The position numbers and the translations under genes are program-made. Below the pieces are notes generated by a model. It did no database searches. It had not been told where the DNA came from and saw nothing but the letters and a program-made list of their open reading frames with translations. From Rhodohalobacter sp. SW132 (GTDB lineage Bacteria > Bacteroidota > Rhodothermia > Balneolales > Balneolaceae), in NCBI RefSeq assembly GCF_003390325.1, contig NZ_QUOK01000005.1:124001-188000 (forward strand): a stretch of 64,000 bases of DNA, written 5' to 3'. Of this stretch, positions 44,787-56,130 are shown piece after piece. Positions within the stretch are counted from its first letter, which is position 1, and the number at the start of each line of letters is the position of its first letter.

Positions 44787-46459
44787 TGATGGTCTCCCCG
44801 GCTGAAAACACGCTCGCCACCCATCCAGGTTTCAAGAACTTCAGTCTGCCAGATTTCAGATGCATCCACTTCAAAGAAATCCCGGTCGATGAGGATGAAA
44901 TCGGCTTTTTTACCTTGCTCCAGCGATCCGATCACATCTTCCTGATGCGCGGCGTATGCGGCATCCACGGTAAATGCCCGGAGTGCTTCAACGCGGCTCA
45001 TTGCCTGTTCGCTGTACCAGCCTTCAGGTGGTCTGCCATCGTGATCTTTACGTGTAACAGCGGAATAAAGCCCATAAAAAGGGTTTACGTTTTCCACGGG
45101 AAAATCCGAACCGCCGGCGATCACTGTCCCCTGGTTCAAAAATGTCTGCCAGGCATATGCACCTTCAATTCGATCCGAGCCGACCCTGTTTTCCGCCATA
45201 TTCATATCGCTCGTGGCGTGTGTCGGCTGCATGGAGGCCACAAGATTCAGTTCGGTAAACCGCGGTATATCCTCCGGTGCCACAACCTGTGCGTGTTCGA
45301 TACGGTGACGCATATCAGCCTGATCGCCAAGCTGCTCATTCACATATTGAAATCCGTCGAGCACCTGGCGGTTGGCAGCATCTCCGATTGCATGAATATT
45401 CATCTGAAATCCGTTTTCGGCACCGCGGAGCAGCATCTCGTTCATTTCTTCCTGGTCGTAGAACAATAATCCATGATTCTCGGGTTCATCGCTGTACTCT
45501 TCAATCATAGCCGCTCCCCGGCTCCCGAGCGCCCCGTCGGATGATATTTTCACACTCCTCAGCGAAAGTTTATGATCGGCATACTCTTCAACCGGGCCGT
45601 CTGCTGAAAGAACATCAAACGGTTCGCCCATTCCGGCAATCATAGCATAGATACGTGTTTTCAGTTCCCCGTTATCTGCAAAATCTTTATACATCTCCCA
45701 GGTAAACACATCCGTTCTCGCATCGTGAACGGATGTGAGTCCGTGCTCTGCCATCGTTTCAAGTGCGAGAGTTAATGCCTGCCGGTTATCCTCTTCAGTT
45801 CTTTCCGGCAAATTGGCAGATATATTCCGCATGGTCGCATCCACAAAAATCCCGGTTGCATCTCCCCTGGCATCACGAATAATACGTCCCCCCTGAACAT
45901 CCGGTGTTTCACGGCTGATACCGGCAATTTCCATCGCACGGGTATTTGCCCATCCGGCATGTCCGTCAACCCGTGTGAGCCAGACCGGACGGTCAGCGAT
46001 GACTTCATCTATATCTGCGGCGGTTGGGAATTCGTTCTCCTCCCACAATTCCTGGTTCCACCCGCGGCCTCGAATCCATTCCAGATCGGGATTTTCTTCG
46101 GCATATTCCCGCAGTTTCTCCTGTGTTTCTTCCAGGCTGCGCAGGCCGGAAACATCCACATCCATCTCCTGGAAACCGAGCCCCATTACGTGAGCATGCG
46201 CGTCAATGAGACCGGGAAGAAGAGTTCTGCCCTCACCATCAATTTGTTCAAAATTCTCATAATCTTCTGTGATGACAGATGATGTGCCGATGGCTACAAT
46301 TTCATCCCCTGAAAAAGCGATCGCTTCAAACTGCACAAGTTCATTACCTGCAATCGTGTAGCCGTTTATATTATGAATAACTGTTCCATCCTGCGGACCT
46401 GATGAACATCCGGCGATAAGGAGAAGGGGGAGAATAAATACCAGGTATCGTAAAATCAT
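44783..46459 (-). CDS. YtcJ-type amidohydrolase lipoprotein
   Basis: A 558-residue amidohydrolase of the amidohydrolase_3/YtcJ branch with a lipoprotein signal (LLIAGC, Cys18). Metal-site motifs: GLIDAHAHVMGLG (HxH), VDGHAGWANTRAM, IHAIGDAANRQVLDGFQ, RIEHAQVV, and GGSDFPVENVNPFYG with the catalytic Asp. Family members hydrolyse N-substituted formamides or unknown amides; the natural substrate is not known. An exported, lipid-anchored form is common in Bacteroidota. Coupled to nadE by a 4-base overlap, although no pathway link is obvious. Confidence 0.9.
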   Translation of the reverse strand: MILRYLVFILPLLLIAGCSSGPQDGTVIHNINGYTIAGNELVQFEAIAFSGDEIVAIGTSSVITEDYENFEQIDGEGRTLLPGLIDAHAHVMGLGFQEMDVDVSGLRSLEETQEKLREYAEENPDLEWIRGRGWNQELWEENEFPTAADIDEVIADRPVWLTRVDGHAGWANTRAMEIAGISRETPDVQGGRIIRDARGDATGIFVDATMRNISANLPERTEEDNRQALTLALETMAEHGLTSVHDARTDVFTWEMYKDFADNGELKTRIYAMIAGMGEPFDVLSADGPVEEYADHKLSLRSVKISSDGALGSRGAAMIEEYSDEPENHGLLFYDQEEMNEMLLRGAENGFQMNIHAIGDAANRQVLDGFQYVNEQLGDQADMRHRIEHAQVVAPEDIPRFTELNLVASMQPTHATSDMNMAENRVGSDRIEGAYAWQTFLNQGTVIAGGSDFPVENVNPFYGLYSAVTRKDHDGRPPEGWYSEQAMSRVEALRAFTVDAAYAAHQEDVIGSLEQGKKADFILIDRDFFEVDASEIWQTEVLETWMGGERVFSRGDHQ

Positions 46460-46692
46460 GCGTGTAAAATCTGATGCTGTTTTGATTGAAAAGCTGAATA
46501 TAAGAAATGATTTGTGGAGATCTGTGATCTAATCATCTGTGTTTTAAATTGAGAAATTAAGTGAATGATGCTGTTTCATAAGAGCCTGCCGCGAGAAAGA
46601 TCATCACCAGAATCGTCTTACCTGACTCCGAACCAGGTCGTCTGTCTGTATGAAAAGTAAGCAAGCCTCATTCCTGTATGGATCCTCTATCG

Positions 46693-46902
46693 AGAGGCTG
46701 TGAGAAAATTGTTTCCAAAGAAAATGCACGTAAATAAAGTAAGATTTCTGCCATTTTCACAGTTCCAGACTTTCTTACCCACCCCCGTCCCCTCCCTATC
46801 GCGCCCTAACGGGACTTGATAGGGAGGGGAGCTTCAATACAAGCTTTGACGCCTTAAAAAAAATAATGCCAACGAATGAGAGTGTAAATTTTCACAGCCT
46901 CT
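46693..46902. mobile_element. MITE-like element, copy 1
   Basis: A 210-bp non-coding element with imperfect terminal inverted repeats (AGAGGCTGTGAGAAAATT against AATTTTCACAGCCTCT). It contains a strong hairpin with a perfect 12-bp stem CCCCTCCCTATC (46789-46800 and 46818-46829) and a 17-nt loop. A second copy lies in the opposite orientation at 55612-55850; the two align base by base over most of their length. The remaining gap bases, 46460-46692 and 46903-46963, show no gene, only a short palindrome near 46617-46640 (CCTG-ACTCCGAA-CCAGG type). Confidence 0.82.
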
Positions 46903-46963
46903 AATCTAAAGAGTACGGGTTGATGCAATTACTGAGCAACATCAGTGCTATTTTTTATCCAAA

Positions 46964-49110
<2,147 letters not shown>

Positions 49111-49201
49111 TTAAAAATAGCAGGCTCCCTCTTCCCGTTCAAACCAAATCACAATAAAGAATAAACTTTTTCTATCCATACTCTGCAAAGCTAATTCATT
49201 C

Positions 49202-50041
49202 TTAGGAATCTAAGGCCGACAACTCTTCTGAGGCCACTTTTCGTAACAGATCGGGTCGGTCAGAAAAGATTCCGGTTGCCCCTTTTCGAATCACGGTTCG
49301 CATCTCAGCTTCTGAATTTATAGTATAAATCCAAACCGGCACGTTATGTTGAGATAGCTTCTTCATCAGCGGACGCTTCATCTGACGCGAAAGCATATTG
49401 AGTCCATCAGCATCCAAACGACTCATCATACGATATACAAGCCGTGTTCCATAGCTGTATTCACTATTCAGAATAGCGGTTGAGATGTCGTCTGAGATTT
49501 CTTTGACACGTTTAATTGCGTTCCGGCTGAAACTGGAAATCACAATGTGATTCTCCATTTCGAACTGCCTGACGAGTTCAATAACCGCCGGCTCAATACT
49601 CGTTTTTGAAACATGACCTCTCTTTTCTCCTTTAATCTCGATGTTGAGCGCAATCTTACCTTTTGCCCAGCTTAAAACCGACTGGAGTGATGGGATGGTA
49701 ACGTCACTAAACTCCGGACCAAACCAGTTTCCCGCATTCAATTCCTGAAGTTCTCTGTACAGAAAATGCTGTACATTTCCTCTGCCGTTCGTAGTTCGAT
49801 CAAGCGTTTCATCATGCATCACCACCGGGATTCCATCCCGTGAGAGCAATACATCAAGTTCGATCATATCTGCTTTCATTCTGAATGCATTTTCAAAGGC
49901 AGGCATGGTATTTTCAGGAAAATCGAAACTGGCTCCGCGGTGAGCAATTACAAAAAAGCCAGCTCTTGTTTTGAAACCGCCAACCGGCTGAACCCTATTT
50001 TTTACGGTTCGAATTCCTCCGCCAGATTTCAGGGTATGCAT
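49202..50041 (-). CDS. Glycerophosphodiester phosphodiesterase
   Basis: A GDPD-family enzyme that splits glycerophosphodiesters to glycerol-3-phosphate and an alcohol. ATG at 50041 (279 residues) was preferred to a GTG at 50068. Signatures: FFVIAHRGASFDFPENTMPAFENA with the catalytic HR, MIELDVLLSRDGIPVVMHDETLDRTTNG with the Glu-Asp metal site and second His, and IALNIEIKGE. The end ATGIFSDRPDLLRKV is typical. No signal peptide is seen, so it is probably cytoplasmic, as in UgpQ. Upstream bases 50042-50253 hold no recognisable gene. Confidence 0.93.
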   Translation of the reverse strand: MHTLKSGGGIRTVKNRVQPVGGFKTRAGFFVIAHRGASFDFPENTMPAFENAFRMKADMIELDVLLSRDGIPVVMHDETLDRTTNGRGNVQHFLYRELQELNAGNWFGPEFSDVTIPSLQSVLSWAKGKIALNIEIKGEKRGHVSKTSIEPAVIELVRQFEMENHIVISSFSRNAIKRVKEISDDISTAILNSEYSYGTRLVYRMMSRLDADGLNMLSRQMKRPLMKKLSQHNVPVWIYTINSEAEMRTVIRKGATGIFSDRPDLLRKVASEELSALDS

Positions 50042-50253
50042 CTCTGAATTTGAACTACGGGCGGGCACACTCTTGATGCGAGATTAGAAATTGAATGAAA
50101 ATAATCTGCTGAGTCATGGGTAGACTTTTATACAAAACGGGTCGTTCCAGACCCTTTCATTTTATGGTTCATGAATGACTCATCCAGTAACTACTAACAA
50201 TCTGATAGCCCTGGAAGCCAGATTCCACACAGCATCAACCATAAAAAGCGCTT

Positions 50254-50601
50254 CTAATTCTGGTCCCGAATAACGCGTTTAATGGATTGATTAATCAAGG
50301 TATCAAAATTACCATTTGCAGCAATGGAGTGAAATATAAGGTAGACACCGAACATACTTGATATACTTCCAATGAGGCTTAAAACAGCGGAAAGCCATAA
50401 TGGAGTTAAAAGACCTAAGATCGTTACGCCAACGATGCTAAGTCCTGCTACAATCTGAATGATACCTGCGGTAATGACTCCGGCGTCACCATTCAGAAAG
50501 AATAGAAACTTTTTTTGCTGAACAGTTGATTTCTGCTGGCTTTTACCGGTAAACCCGAGATATTGGTTGCCGGATTTCTTTTCTTTAGGGTTATTCTTCA
50601 T
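50254..50601 (-). CDS. Small membrane protein of unknown function
   Basis: A 115-residue protein. Residues 1-35 are basic and polar; two hydrophobic segments follow (about 40-65, GVITAGIIQIVAGLSIVGVTIL, and 68-92, WLSAVLSLIGSISSMFGVYLIF), then a short charged tail. It resembles small two-helix integral membrane proteins, and no known domain is visible. It diverges from rlmB across 109 bases. Confidence 0.65.
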   Translation of the reverse strand: MKNNPKEKKSGNQYLGFTGKSQQKSTVQQKKFLFFLNGDAGVITAGIIQIVAGLSIVGVTILGLLTPLWLSAVLSLIGSISSMFGVYLIFHSIAANGNFDTLINQSIKRVIRDQN

Positions 50602-50710
50602 AGTGGTGATAATCTTAGAGATTAGGTTTTATCCACAGACAACAAAAAAACATTTTCTATATAATATCATTTGACTGACAACATGCAAACTGCAAGCACA
50701 ATTATTATAA

Positions 50711-51454
50711 ATGCCTAACAAATATGCATACGGTATCAAACCAATCGATGAGCTTCTCACGAACGATCCATCGAGTGTAGATAAAATTTATGTACGTGAT
50801 AATTTGTCGGGTAACAACGTACACTCTATTTTTAACCGGGCATCGGACCATAAAATTCCCGTTACTCGTGTTCCGCCCTCAAAACTTTTCGACCTGGTTG
50901 GGGATGTGAACCACCAGGGCGTGGTAGCCGCTATTTCTGAGATCACCTACATCGAGTTTGAAGATTGGCTGATTGATATTACCCCCACCCCGCAAACGGC
51001 TGTTCTCTGCCTTGATGAAATTGAAGATCCTCACAATTTTGGCGCAATTTTACGCACTGCTGCTGCTGCCGGAATCACAGCCGTAATTGTGCCGAAGCAT
51101 CGCCAGGCGCCGGTAAACGCCACAGTAATGAAGACCAGTGCAGGAACCGCCGGACGAATTCCAATTGTACGGGCGGTAAACCTTAACCAGGCCATCCTGA
51201 CTTTAAAGGAGAATAAATTCTGGATTGCCGGCCTCGATCAAAACGCTGAAACCACGATTTGGAACCAGAAATACGACGTACCCATGGCTTTTGTAATTGG
51301 AAATGAGGGACGGGGAATGAGAAAAAAAACGGGCGAACATTGCGATTTTCTGCTTTCACTTCCCATGCACAACGATGTTGAATCGCTGAATGCATCCGTC
51401 AGTGCTGCCCTTGTTTGTTACGAATGGAGGCGCCAAAAGCTGGACGGAATATAA
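50711..51454 (+). CDS. rlmB: 23S rRNA 2'-O-ribose methyltransferase (RlmB-like SPOUT enzyme)
   Basis: A 247-residue TrmH/SpoU-type methyltransferase. The N-terminal substrate-binding region (KYAYGIKPIDELL, HQGVVAAIS) precedes the knotted SPOUT core with its three motifs: LDEIEDPHNFGAILRTAAAAG, AFVIGNEGRGMRKKT and LPMHNDVESLNASVSAA. This pattern fits RlmB, which methylates G2251 of 23S rRNA, although other SpoU family members share it. It is the only plus-strand gene in this stretch. Confidence 0.92.
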   Translation: MPNKYAYGIKPIDELLTNDPSSVDKIYVRDNLSGNNVHSIFNRASDHKIPVTRVPPSKLFDLVGDVNHQGVVAAISEITYIEFEDWLIDITPTPQTAVLCLDEIEDPHNFGAILRTAAAAGITAVIVPKHRQAPVNATVMKTSAGTAGRIPIVRAVNLNQAILTLKENKFWIAGLDQNAETTIWNQKYDVPMAFVIGNEGRGMRKKTGEHCDFLLSLPMHNDVESLNASVSAALVCYEWRRQKLDGI

Positions 51455-51516
51455 ATTTTATTCTATCAGCAGTATAATCTCCGCATTCATCAATTAAGGT
51501 ATGCGACAGAGCCTGT

Positions 51517-51624
51517 TTACAACATAATAAGTGCGACGATTATTCCAATAATTACCAATATCCCGAAACAGCCACCGCTCAACTTCCATAATCCGTATCC
51601 TGCAAGAATCTTCTTTAAACTCAT
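51517..51624 (-). CDS. Possible 35-residue membrane peptide
   Basis: A short frame starts at ATG 51624 and reads MSLKKILAGYGLWKLSGG, then CFGILVIIGIIVALIML before TAA at 51517. It has a basic N-terminus followed by a single membrane helix, the usual shape of bacterial small membrane proteins, and an AT-rich leader. Function is unknown. It lies in a 359-base gap (51455-51813) between the convergent rlmB and NamZ-like genes; the rest of the gap is AT-rich and shows nothing else. Confidence 0.5.
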   Translation of the reverse strand: MSLKKILAGYGLWKLSGGCFGILVIIGIIVALIML

Positions 51625-51813
51625 GATTTTATTTTTTAATTAGTTGGTTAGATTTCTTTTTCCTGGGTGTAAATGTGTCTCTGGTGAATCTCTTAACTTT
51701 TACTTTGTAATATTAGACTCTATTTCCATCAGCAAAAAGACAACATTTAACCATACAAACAGGTAAAAATCTATTTTGTTCCAAATCGTTAGATATTGAA
51801 ATTTAATCATATA

Positions 51814-53067
51814 TTAATAAATTAAATAGTTCTTACGCGCCTCTTTGAATTCATCCAGTTCAAAATCCGCATCCTGCGGTGAAGCCTCTCCACTGATTAC
51901 CTGGTCGATTTTTCTTGTACCTGCAAGCCTATAGAGAAAGTTATTTGTCTCAGCTTCTGGTGAATGCTGCATAAGTTCAGCTATTATAATCAAGCCATTT
52001 TCGAATGGTTCGTATGCTGTGTAATCATCTACATGTACACGAATTCCATATGATTCTTCGCCTTCATGTTTTGGAGATGGGGCCACTCCCGGTATCGACT
52101 CCGGGGTAAACACAGCCGGGCTCACTCTTCCACCGCTGATTGATTGATTCATACGTTCAAAGTTTTCCTCGTCAAGCCGGGTTGATGGTGATCCGATCAG
52201 TAAAAACGGATCTTCCGTTCCCCGTCCTTCCGACATAGTTGTGCCCTCTATTAAGCATGTGCCCAGGTAAACATAGGCGTGCTCGAACGTTGGCAGATTT
52301 GGCGATGGCGCAATCCAGGGAAGCCCGGTGTCTGGCCAGAGCATTTCCCGGCTCCACCCTTCCATTTCAATAATGCGAATCTTAGGATCGGACTCTGTAT
52401 CCAGCCATTGTTTCCCAACCATCATTTTTGCGAGCTCGCCAAGAGTCATGCCATGTGCCACCGGCATGGCATACGGGCCGACAAACGAGGTAAACTCATC
52501 CTCACGTATCCATCCGCTGATATATTCACCACCCAGCGGATTTGGCCGGTCGAGAATCCAGACAGGCAGCCCGGCATCTGCGGCAGCTTCAATCACCAAT
52601 CCCATCGTTGCGTGATAGGTATAAAATCTTGCCCCCACATCCTGCATATCAAACAGCAGCAGATCCACATCCCGGAGCATTTCAGGAGTCGGTTTTCGCG
52701 TCTGTCCATACAGTGAATAAACGGGAAGGCCGGTTTGCTGATCTGCCCCATCTTCTATTCTTTCGCCAGCGCCCGCTTCACCTCGAAATCCGTGCTCGGG
52801 GGCATACAGCGCTGTGATGTTCACACCACGGGCAAGGAGCGTATCAAGCATGTGAACACCATCTACAACAGCTGTGGGATTCATCACCAGTCCCACGCGT
52901 TTCTCCTGGATCTCATCCAGATGGTAGGTAATCAATCGCTCTGCGCCTGTAACAACTGCTGTTCTTTCGGAAGGGCTATTCAAATCGCCTGAATCGCACG
53001 CAATAGCTGAAAATATAAGTCCAAAAATTAGTATTGATATCGCAGTCCGCACAGTAGAAGTGATCAT
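51814..53067 (-). CDS. NamZ-like exo-muramidase lipoprotein (DUF1343)
   Basis: ATG at 53067 gives 417 residues with lipobox SAIAC (Cys24); an ATG at 53100 would place 11 polar residues ahead. The sequence matches DUF1343: KRVGLVMNPTAVVDG, ITALYAPEHGFRGEAGAGE, LLFDMQDVGARFYTYHATM, LDRPNPLGG, GMTLGELAKMM and YLGTCLIEGTTMSEGRGTEDPF. The characterised relative NamZ removes N-acetylmuramic acid from peptidoglycan fragment ends, so a role in cell-wall turnover is likely. It is lipid anchored. It precedes a terminator that serves ndk. Confidence 0.93.
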   Translation of the reverse strand: MITSTVRTAISILIFGLIFSAIACDSGDLNSPSERTAVVTGAERLITYHLDEIQEKRVGLVMNPTAVVDGVHMLDTLLARGVNITALYAPEHGFRGEAGAGERIEDGADQQTGLPVYSLYGQTRKPTPEMLRDVDLLLFDMQDVGARFYTYHATMGLVIEAAADAGLPVWILDRPNPLGGEYISGWIREDEFTSFVGPYAMPVAHGMTLGELAKMMVGKQWLDTESDPKIRIIEMEGWSREMLWPDTGLPWIAPSPNLPTFEHAYVYLGTCLIEGTTMSEGRGTEDPFLLIGSPSTRLDEENFERMNQSISGGRVSPAVFTPESIPGVAPSPKHEGEESYGIRVHVDDYTAYEPFENGLIIIAELMQHSPEAETNNFLYRLAGTRKIDQVISGEASPQDADFELDEFKEARKNYLIY

Positions 53068-53110
53068 GAAAAGTGATGGATGAAGTTTTTGATAGTGCAA
53101 ATTCCATGTA

Positions 53111-53149
53111 TGAAAAAATAGAGGCCGGGATTAATTCAAACCGGCCTCT
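53111..53149 (-). terminator. Terminator of ndk
   Basis: A 9-bp perfect stem (AGAGGCCGG, 53120-53128 and 53141-53149) with a 12-nt loop. On the minus strand it runs into ATTTTTTC. It begins 24 bases beyond the ndk stop and separates ndk from the NamZ-like gene. Confidence 0.85.
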
Positions 53150-53173
53150 GGTACATATTCCCACAAAGAAAAA

Positions 53174-53605
53174 TTAGCTGTTATTAGCAACAACTTCTGA
53201 TTCGGCAAAGAAATAGGCCCCTTCAATTTTACCATTTTCCACAGAATCTGATCCGTGAACAATATTTTCTCCAACACTGTCGGCAAACTGTGCACGAATG
53301 GTTCCCTCTTCCGCTTCTGCCGGATTTGTAGCACCAATCAGGGCTCTGAAATCTTCGATAGCGTTCTCTTTTTCAAGGATCATGGGAACGCATGGTCCGC
53401 TGCTCATAAACTCTACAAGCTCACCGAAAAATGGACGCTCTTTGTGTACGGCATAAAATCCGCCGGCTGTCTCTTTGGTTAGGCGGGTCAATTTCAATGC
53501 TTTAATGGAAAAGCCGGCTTCCTGGATCTGTGCGGTAACAGTACCGATCAGGTTTTTACGTACGCAATCCGGTTTTAATATCGTGAGTGTTCGTTCTACT
53601 GCCAT
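53174..53605 (-). CDS. ndk: Nucleoside diphosphate kinase
   Basis: A 143-residue enzyme that equalises nucleoside triphosphate pools by phosphate transfer through a histidine. The signature [20 protein letters not shown] contains the phosphorylated His (near residue 118) and the start [19 protein letters not shown] is classical. A Pro/Gly-rich loop ([20 protein letters not shown]) and the [18 protein letters not shown] segment complete it. Length is standard. It diverges from the cyclase gene at 53721. Confidence 0.97.
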   Translation of the reverse strand: MAVERTLTILKPDCVRKNLIGTVTAQIQEAGFSIKALKLTRLTKETAGGFYAVHKERPFFGELVEFMSSGPCVPMILEKENAIEDFRALIGATNPAEAEEGTIRAQFADSVGENIVHGSDSVENGKIEGAYFFAESEVVANNS

Positions 53606-53720
53606 GTTTTTTATAGTTTTTTTGTAACAAATTAATGTTGAAATACTCTTTTAGATATAGAATCGTCAAGATACGATATCACGTGTAGAAACTCGACAAT
53701 GCGTTTTTAAAAACTTTTTG

Positions 53721-55571
53721 ATGAAGAGTTACCCATTTTCCTACAGTTGGCAAATTAATTCGGCGGGAACCCCGCCGCAGCTATGGCCATATATATCGGA
53801 TTCCAATCGCTTTTTTAAAGATATGGGGCAGCATCCGGTTCAGGAAGCCGTCATCTCACACGATCTACCCCGTCACTTTGCCCAACTCGAATATAACAAT
53901 CTTCGCCGTGCCGATATCTGGAAGGAAGAGCCGTATCAGTGGCAAGCCCCTCACTTTCTAAAAATTAAGCGGGAATACCAGCGCGGACCGTACGAAAATC
54001 TGCATATTAAAATAGAGCTGAACCCGCTTCGCAGCAGCCGCGAAAAAGGTACGGCCATCACAATTCATTTTGAAGGTGTGGCACGCGGGTTTATGGGCTC
54101 AGTGCGTACAAAACGTCATTTTTCGGCACATTTCCGGCGAAAGTTAAAAAAAATCATTCAGAAGTATGATGATTCTATCGTCGGCCACAGATTTCCCGAA
54201 GGAAACCGGCCGTTTTGGAAAACCCGTAATCCGGGTAAATGGAGTACGCTTTTGGATCATCTTACCGCCGCCAGTAAAGAGCCGGAACTTTCTCGCCGGA
54301 TCATCGAACACCTTCGGTTCGGTGACGAGCAGGATCTGAAAGTTATCAACCCGATTCAATTGGCTAAAATGTGGGCATTTCCCCTGCATCGTGTGCTGGA
54401 AACCGGGTACCAGGCGGTTCTGCTAAACATCATGAACATGGAGTGGCGGCAGATCTGTCCAACGTGCAGGCGTACGTTAAAAATTTCGCGAAAACTGGAT
54501 GAAATAAGCAGCTCTCACTACTGCAGGCATTGCGGTGACACCGTGCATTTTGACCTGAATAATTCAACTCAGCTCGTTTTTAAATGTCATCCGCTGATCC
54601 GAAAGCTGAGTGAAGATACCTACTGTGTTTCCGGCCCTCACGATCGCGACCACGTGCTGCTGCAGCAATACATTCAGCCGGGCACAAAACATTTTGTACA
54701 ACTAAACCTTCCCAAAGGCGATTTCCGTGTCCGAACAGATACTCTCGACCGGGATATGCATGTAAAAGCTGACATCAACGGTCTGGATAACGTCACCATG
54801 ACGCTCGAAAAAGGGGAAGGAGAAGATGATTATACTCCTCTCAATCCCCGTTCCGATATGATCATCAAGAACCGGACTGACAATCCGCTGCTTGTTTCTG
54901 TGGAGGACACAAATTGGGCCGCATATGGCGTTTCGGCTGCAGAAGTTACATCTCAGCAACTGTTTCGCGACTGTTTTCCAAAAGAGCAGCTCCGTCCCTC
55001 TCTGAAAATGAAGTGCACGGAACTAAGTGTTCTCTTCACAGATCTCATCGATTCCGCATCGATTTATACCAAAGGCGGTGATGAAGAGGCGATCAGCCGG
55101 GTGATGGATCATTTTGAGGTTTTGCGGCAGATCATTCGTGAAGAGCGCGGGGCCGTTGTTAAAACCATCGGGGATGCTATCATGGCCGTTTTCCGGAAAC
55201 CGGATGGAGCCGTTCGGGCATACAGAAAAGCCCAAAAATACTTCAGTTCTGCGGAGAATGCGGAGAATCAAATCAAACTGAAGGGAGGACTGCACTGCGG
55301 AAACTGTTATGCAGTAACTCTGAACAACAGGATTGATTACTTTGGCAATACCGTGAACTTTGCCGCTCGCCTTGTTGAAAAAGCAGACAGCGATGAACTT
55401 GTGATATCCGACACCACTCTCGCCCATAAAGATCTGCAGCGATTTTTAATGCAGGATGATATTTACTGCGACATCAGCGGTTCAGAATCAAAAATTAAAG
55501 GGTTTGGTGATAAACTCCACCCGATCCGGCGGCTTAATCTGCAAAAACCTGCCATGAAACTGGTTATCTAA
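53721..55571 (+). CDS. Class III adenylate cyclase with N-terminal SRPBCC-like region and zinc ribbon
   Basis: A 616-residue cytosolic protein, started at ATG 53721 rather than the TTG one codon earlier. Residues 1-170 resemble an SRPBCC/polyketide-cyclase-like or DUF5939-associated region. A CxxC-CxxC zinc ribbon follows (CPTC about 245, CRHC about 267), then a linker. The cyclase domain lies at about 430-575: metal Asp residues in LFTDLIDS and TIGDAIMAVF, adenine-selecting Lys (VVKTIGD) and Asp (DYFGNT), and the Asn/Arg pair in NTVNFAARL. All six key positions of an adenylate cyclase are present, so cAMP production is predicted. Expression context: alone, plus strand. Confidence 0.9.
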   Translation: MKSYPFSYSWQINSAGTPPQLWPYISDSNRFFKDMGQHPVQEAVISHDLPRHFAQLEYNNLRRADIWKEEPYQWQAPHFLKIKREYQRGPYENLHIKIELNPLRSSREKGTAITIHFEGVARGFMGSVRTKRHFSAHFRRKLKKIIQKYDDSIVGHRFPEGNRPFWKTRNPGKWSTLLDHLTAASKEPELSRRIIEHLRFGDEQDLKVINPIQLAKMWAFPLHRVLETGYQAVLLNIMNMEWRQICPTCRRTLKISRKLDEISSSHYCRHCGDTVHFDLNNSTQLVFKCHPLIRKLSEDTYCVSGPHDRDHVLLQQYIQPGTKHFVQLNLPKGDFRVRTDTLDRDMHVKADINGLDNVTMTLEKGEGEDDYTPLNPRSDMIIKNRTDNPLLVSVEDTNWAAYGVSAAEVTSQQLFRDCFPKEQLRPSLKMKCTELSVLFTDLIDSASIYTKGGDEEAISRVMDHFEVLRQIIREERGAVVKTIGDAIMAVFRKPDGAVRAYRKAQKYFSSAENAENQIKLKGGLHCGNCYAVTLNNRIDYFGNTVNFAARLVEKADSDELVISDTTLAHKDLQRFLMQDDIYCDISGSESKIKGFGDKLHPIRRLNLQKPAMKLVI

Positions 55572-55611
55572 CTTGCCATGAGATAACAATCTATTTCATT
55601 TATTCAGTATC

Positions 55612-55850
55612 AAGTCTCCCCTAAAGAGGCTGTGAGAATTTACACTCTCATTCGTTGGCATTATTTATTTTTTTAGGCGTGTAAGCTTGTATTGAAGCTC
55701 CCCTCCCTATCAAGTCCCGTTAGGGCGCGATAGGGAGGGGACGGGGGTGGGTCAGAAAGCCTGGGAGCTGAGAAAATGAAAGAAATCTTAATTTATTTAA
55801 GTACATTTATTTGGAAAACAATTTCCTCACAGCCTCTCTAAGGGGGACTT
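55612..55850. mobile_element. MITE-like element, copy 2 (inverted relative to copy 1)
   Basis: Reverse-complement copy of the element at 46693-46902; the shared core is 55625-55837. The terminal inverted repeats extend further here (AAGTCTCCCCTAAAGAGG against a complement near 55831-55850). The internal hairpin stem CCCCTCCCTATC is intact (55700-55711 and 55729-55740). No coding frame. Bases 55851-56130 to the mgsA gene hold only an isolated end-like sequence (AAGAATCGAACTGAGG, about 55866-55881) and no gene. Confidence 0.82.
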
Positions 55851-56130
55851 TTTTCTCCATAATTCAAGAATCGAACTGAGGTCTTGAGATAACAATCTTA
55901 TTTCCCTCCCCTATTCAACAAAATGCTTTTGCATAAAGTAAATTATCTCTATTCTCTTTCTACACCTGTGCTAAGCTGATACAATAGAAACACACGTTTC
56001 ATCACATAGTACTTTGAAACGTGAAATGTCACGAAACAGACCTTAATGTAGTTATATATATTTATTAATCGGCGGTATCAGGTTGTGCAAACAGAGAGCT
56101 CCTAAATTTTTAAAAATCAATACAGTCTTT

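Noticed and set aside
44756-45469. Plus-strand 237-codon frame opposite the amidohydrolase
   Set aside because: Antisense shadow of a well-supported YtcJ-type gene.
56083-56130. TTG start of mgsA at 56083
   Set aside because: Adds 16 residues with no homology; ATG codons at 56131 and 56191 fit family lengths.
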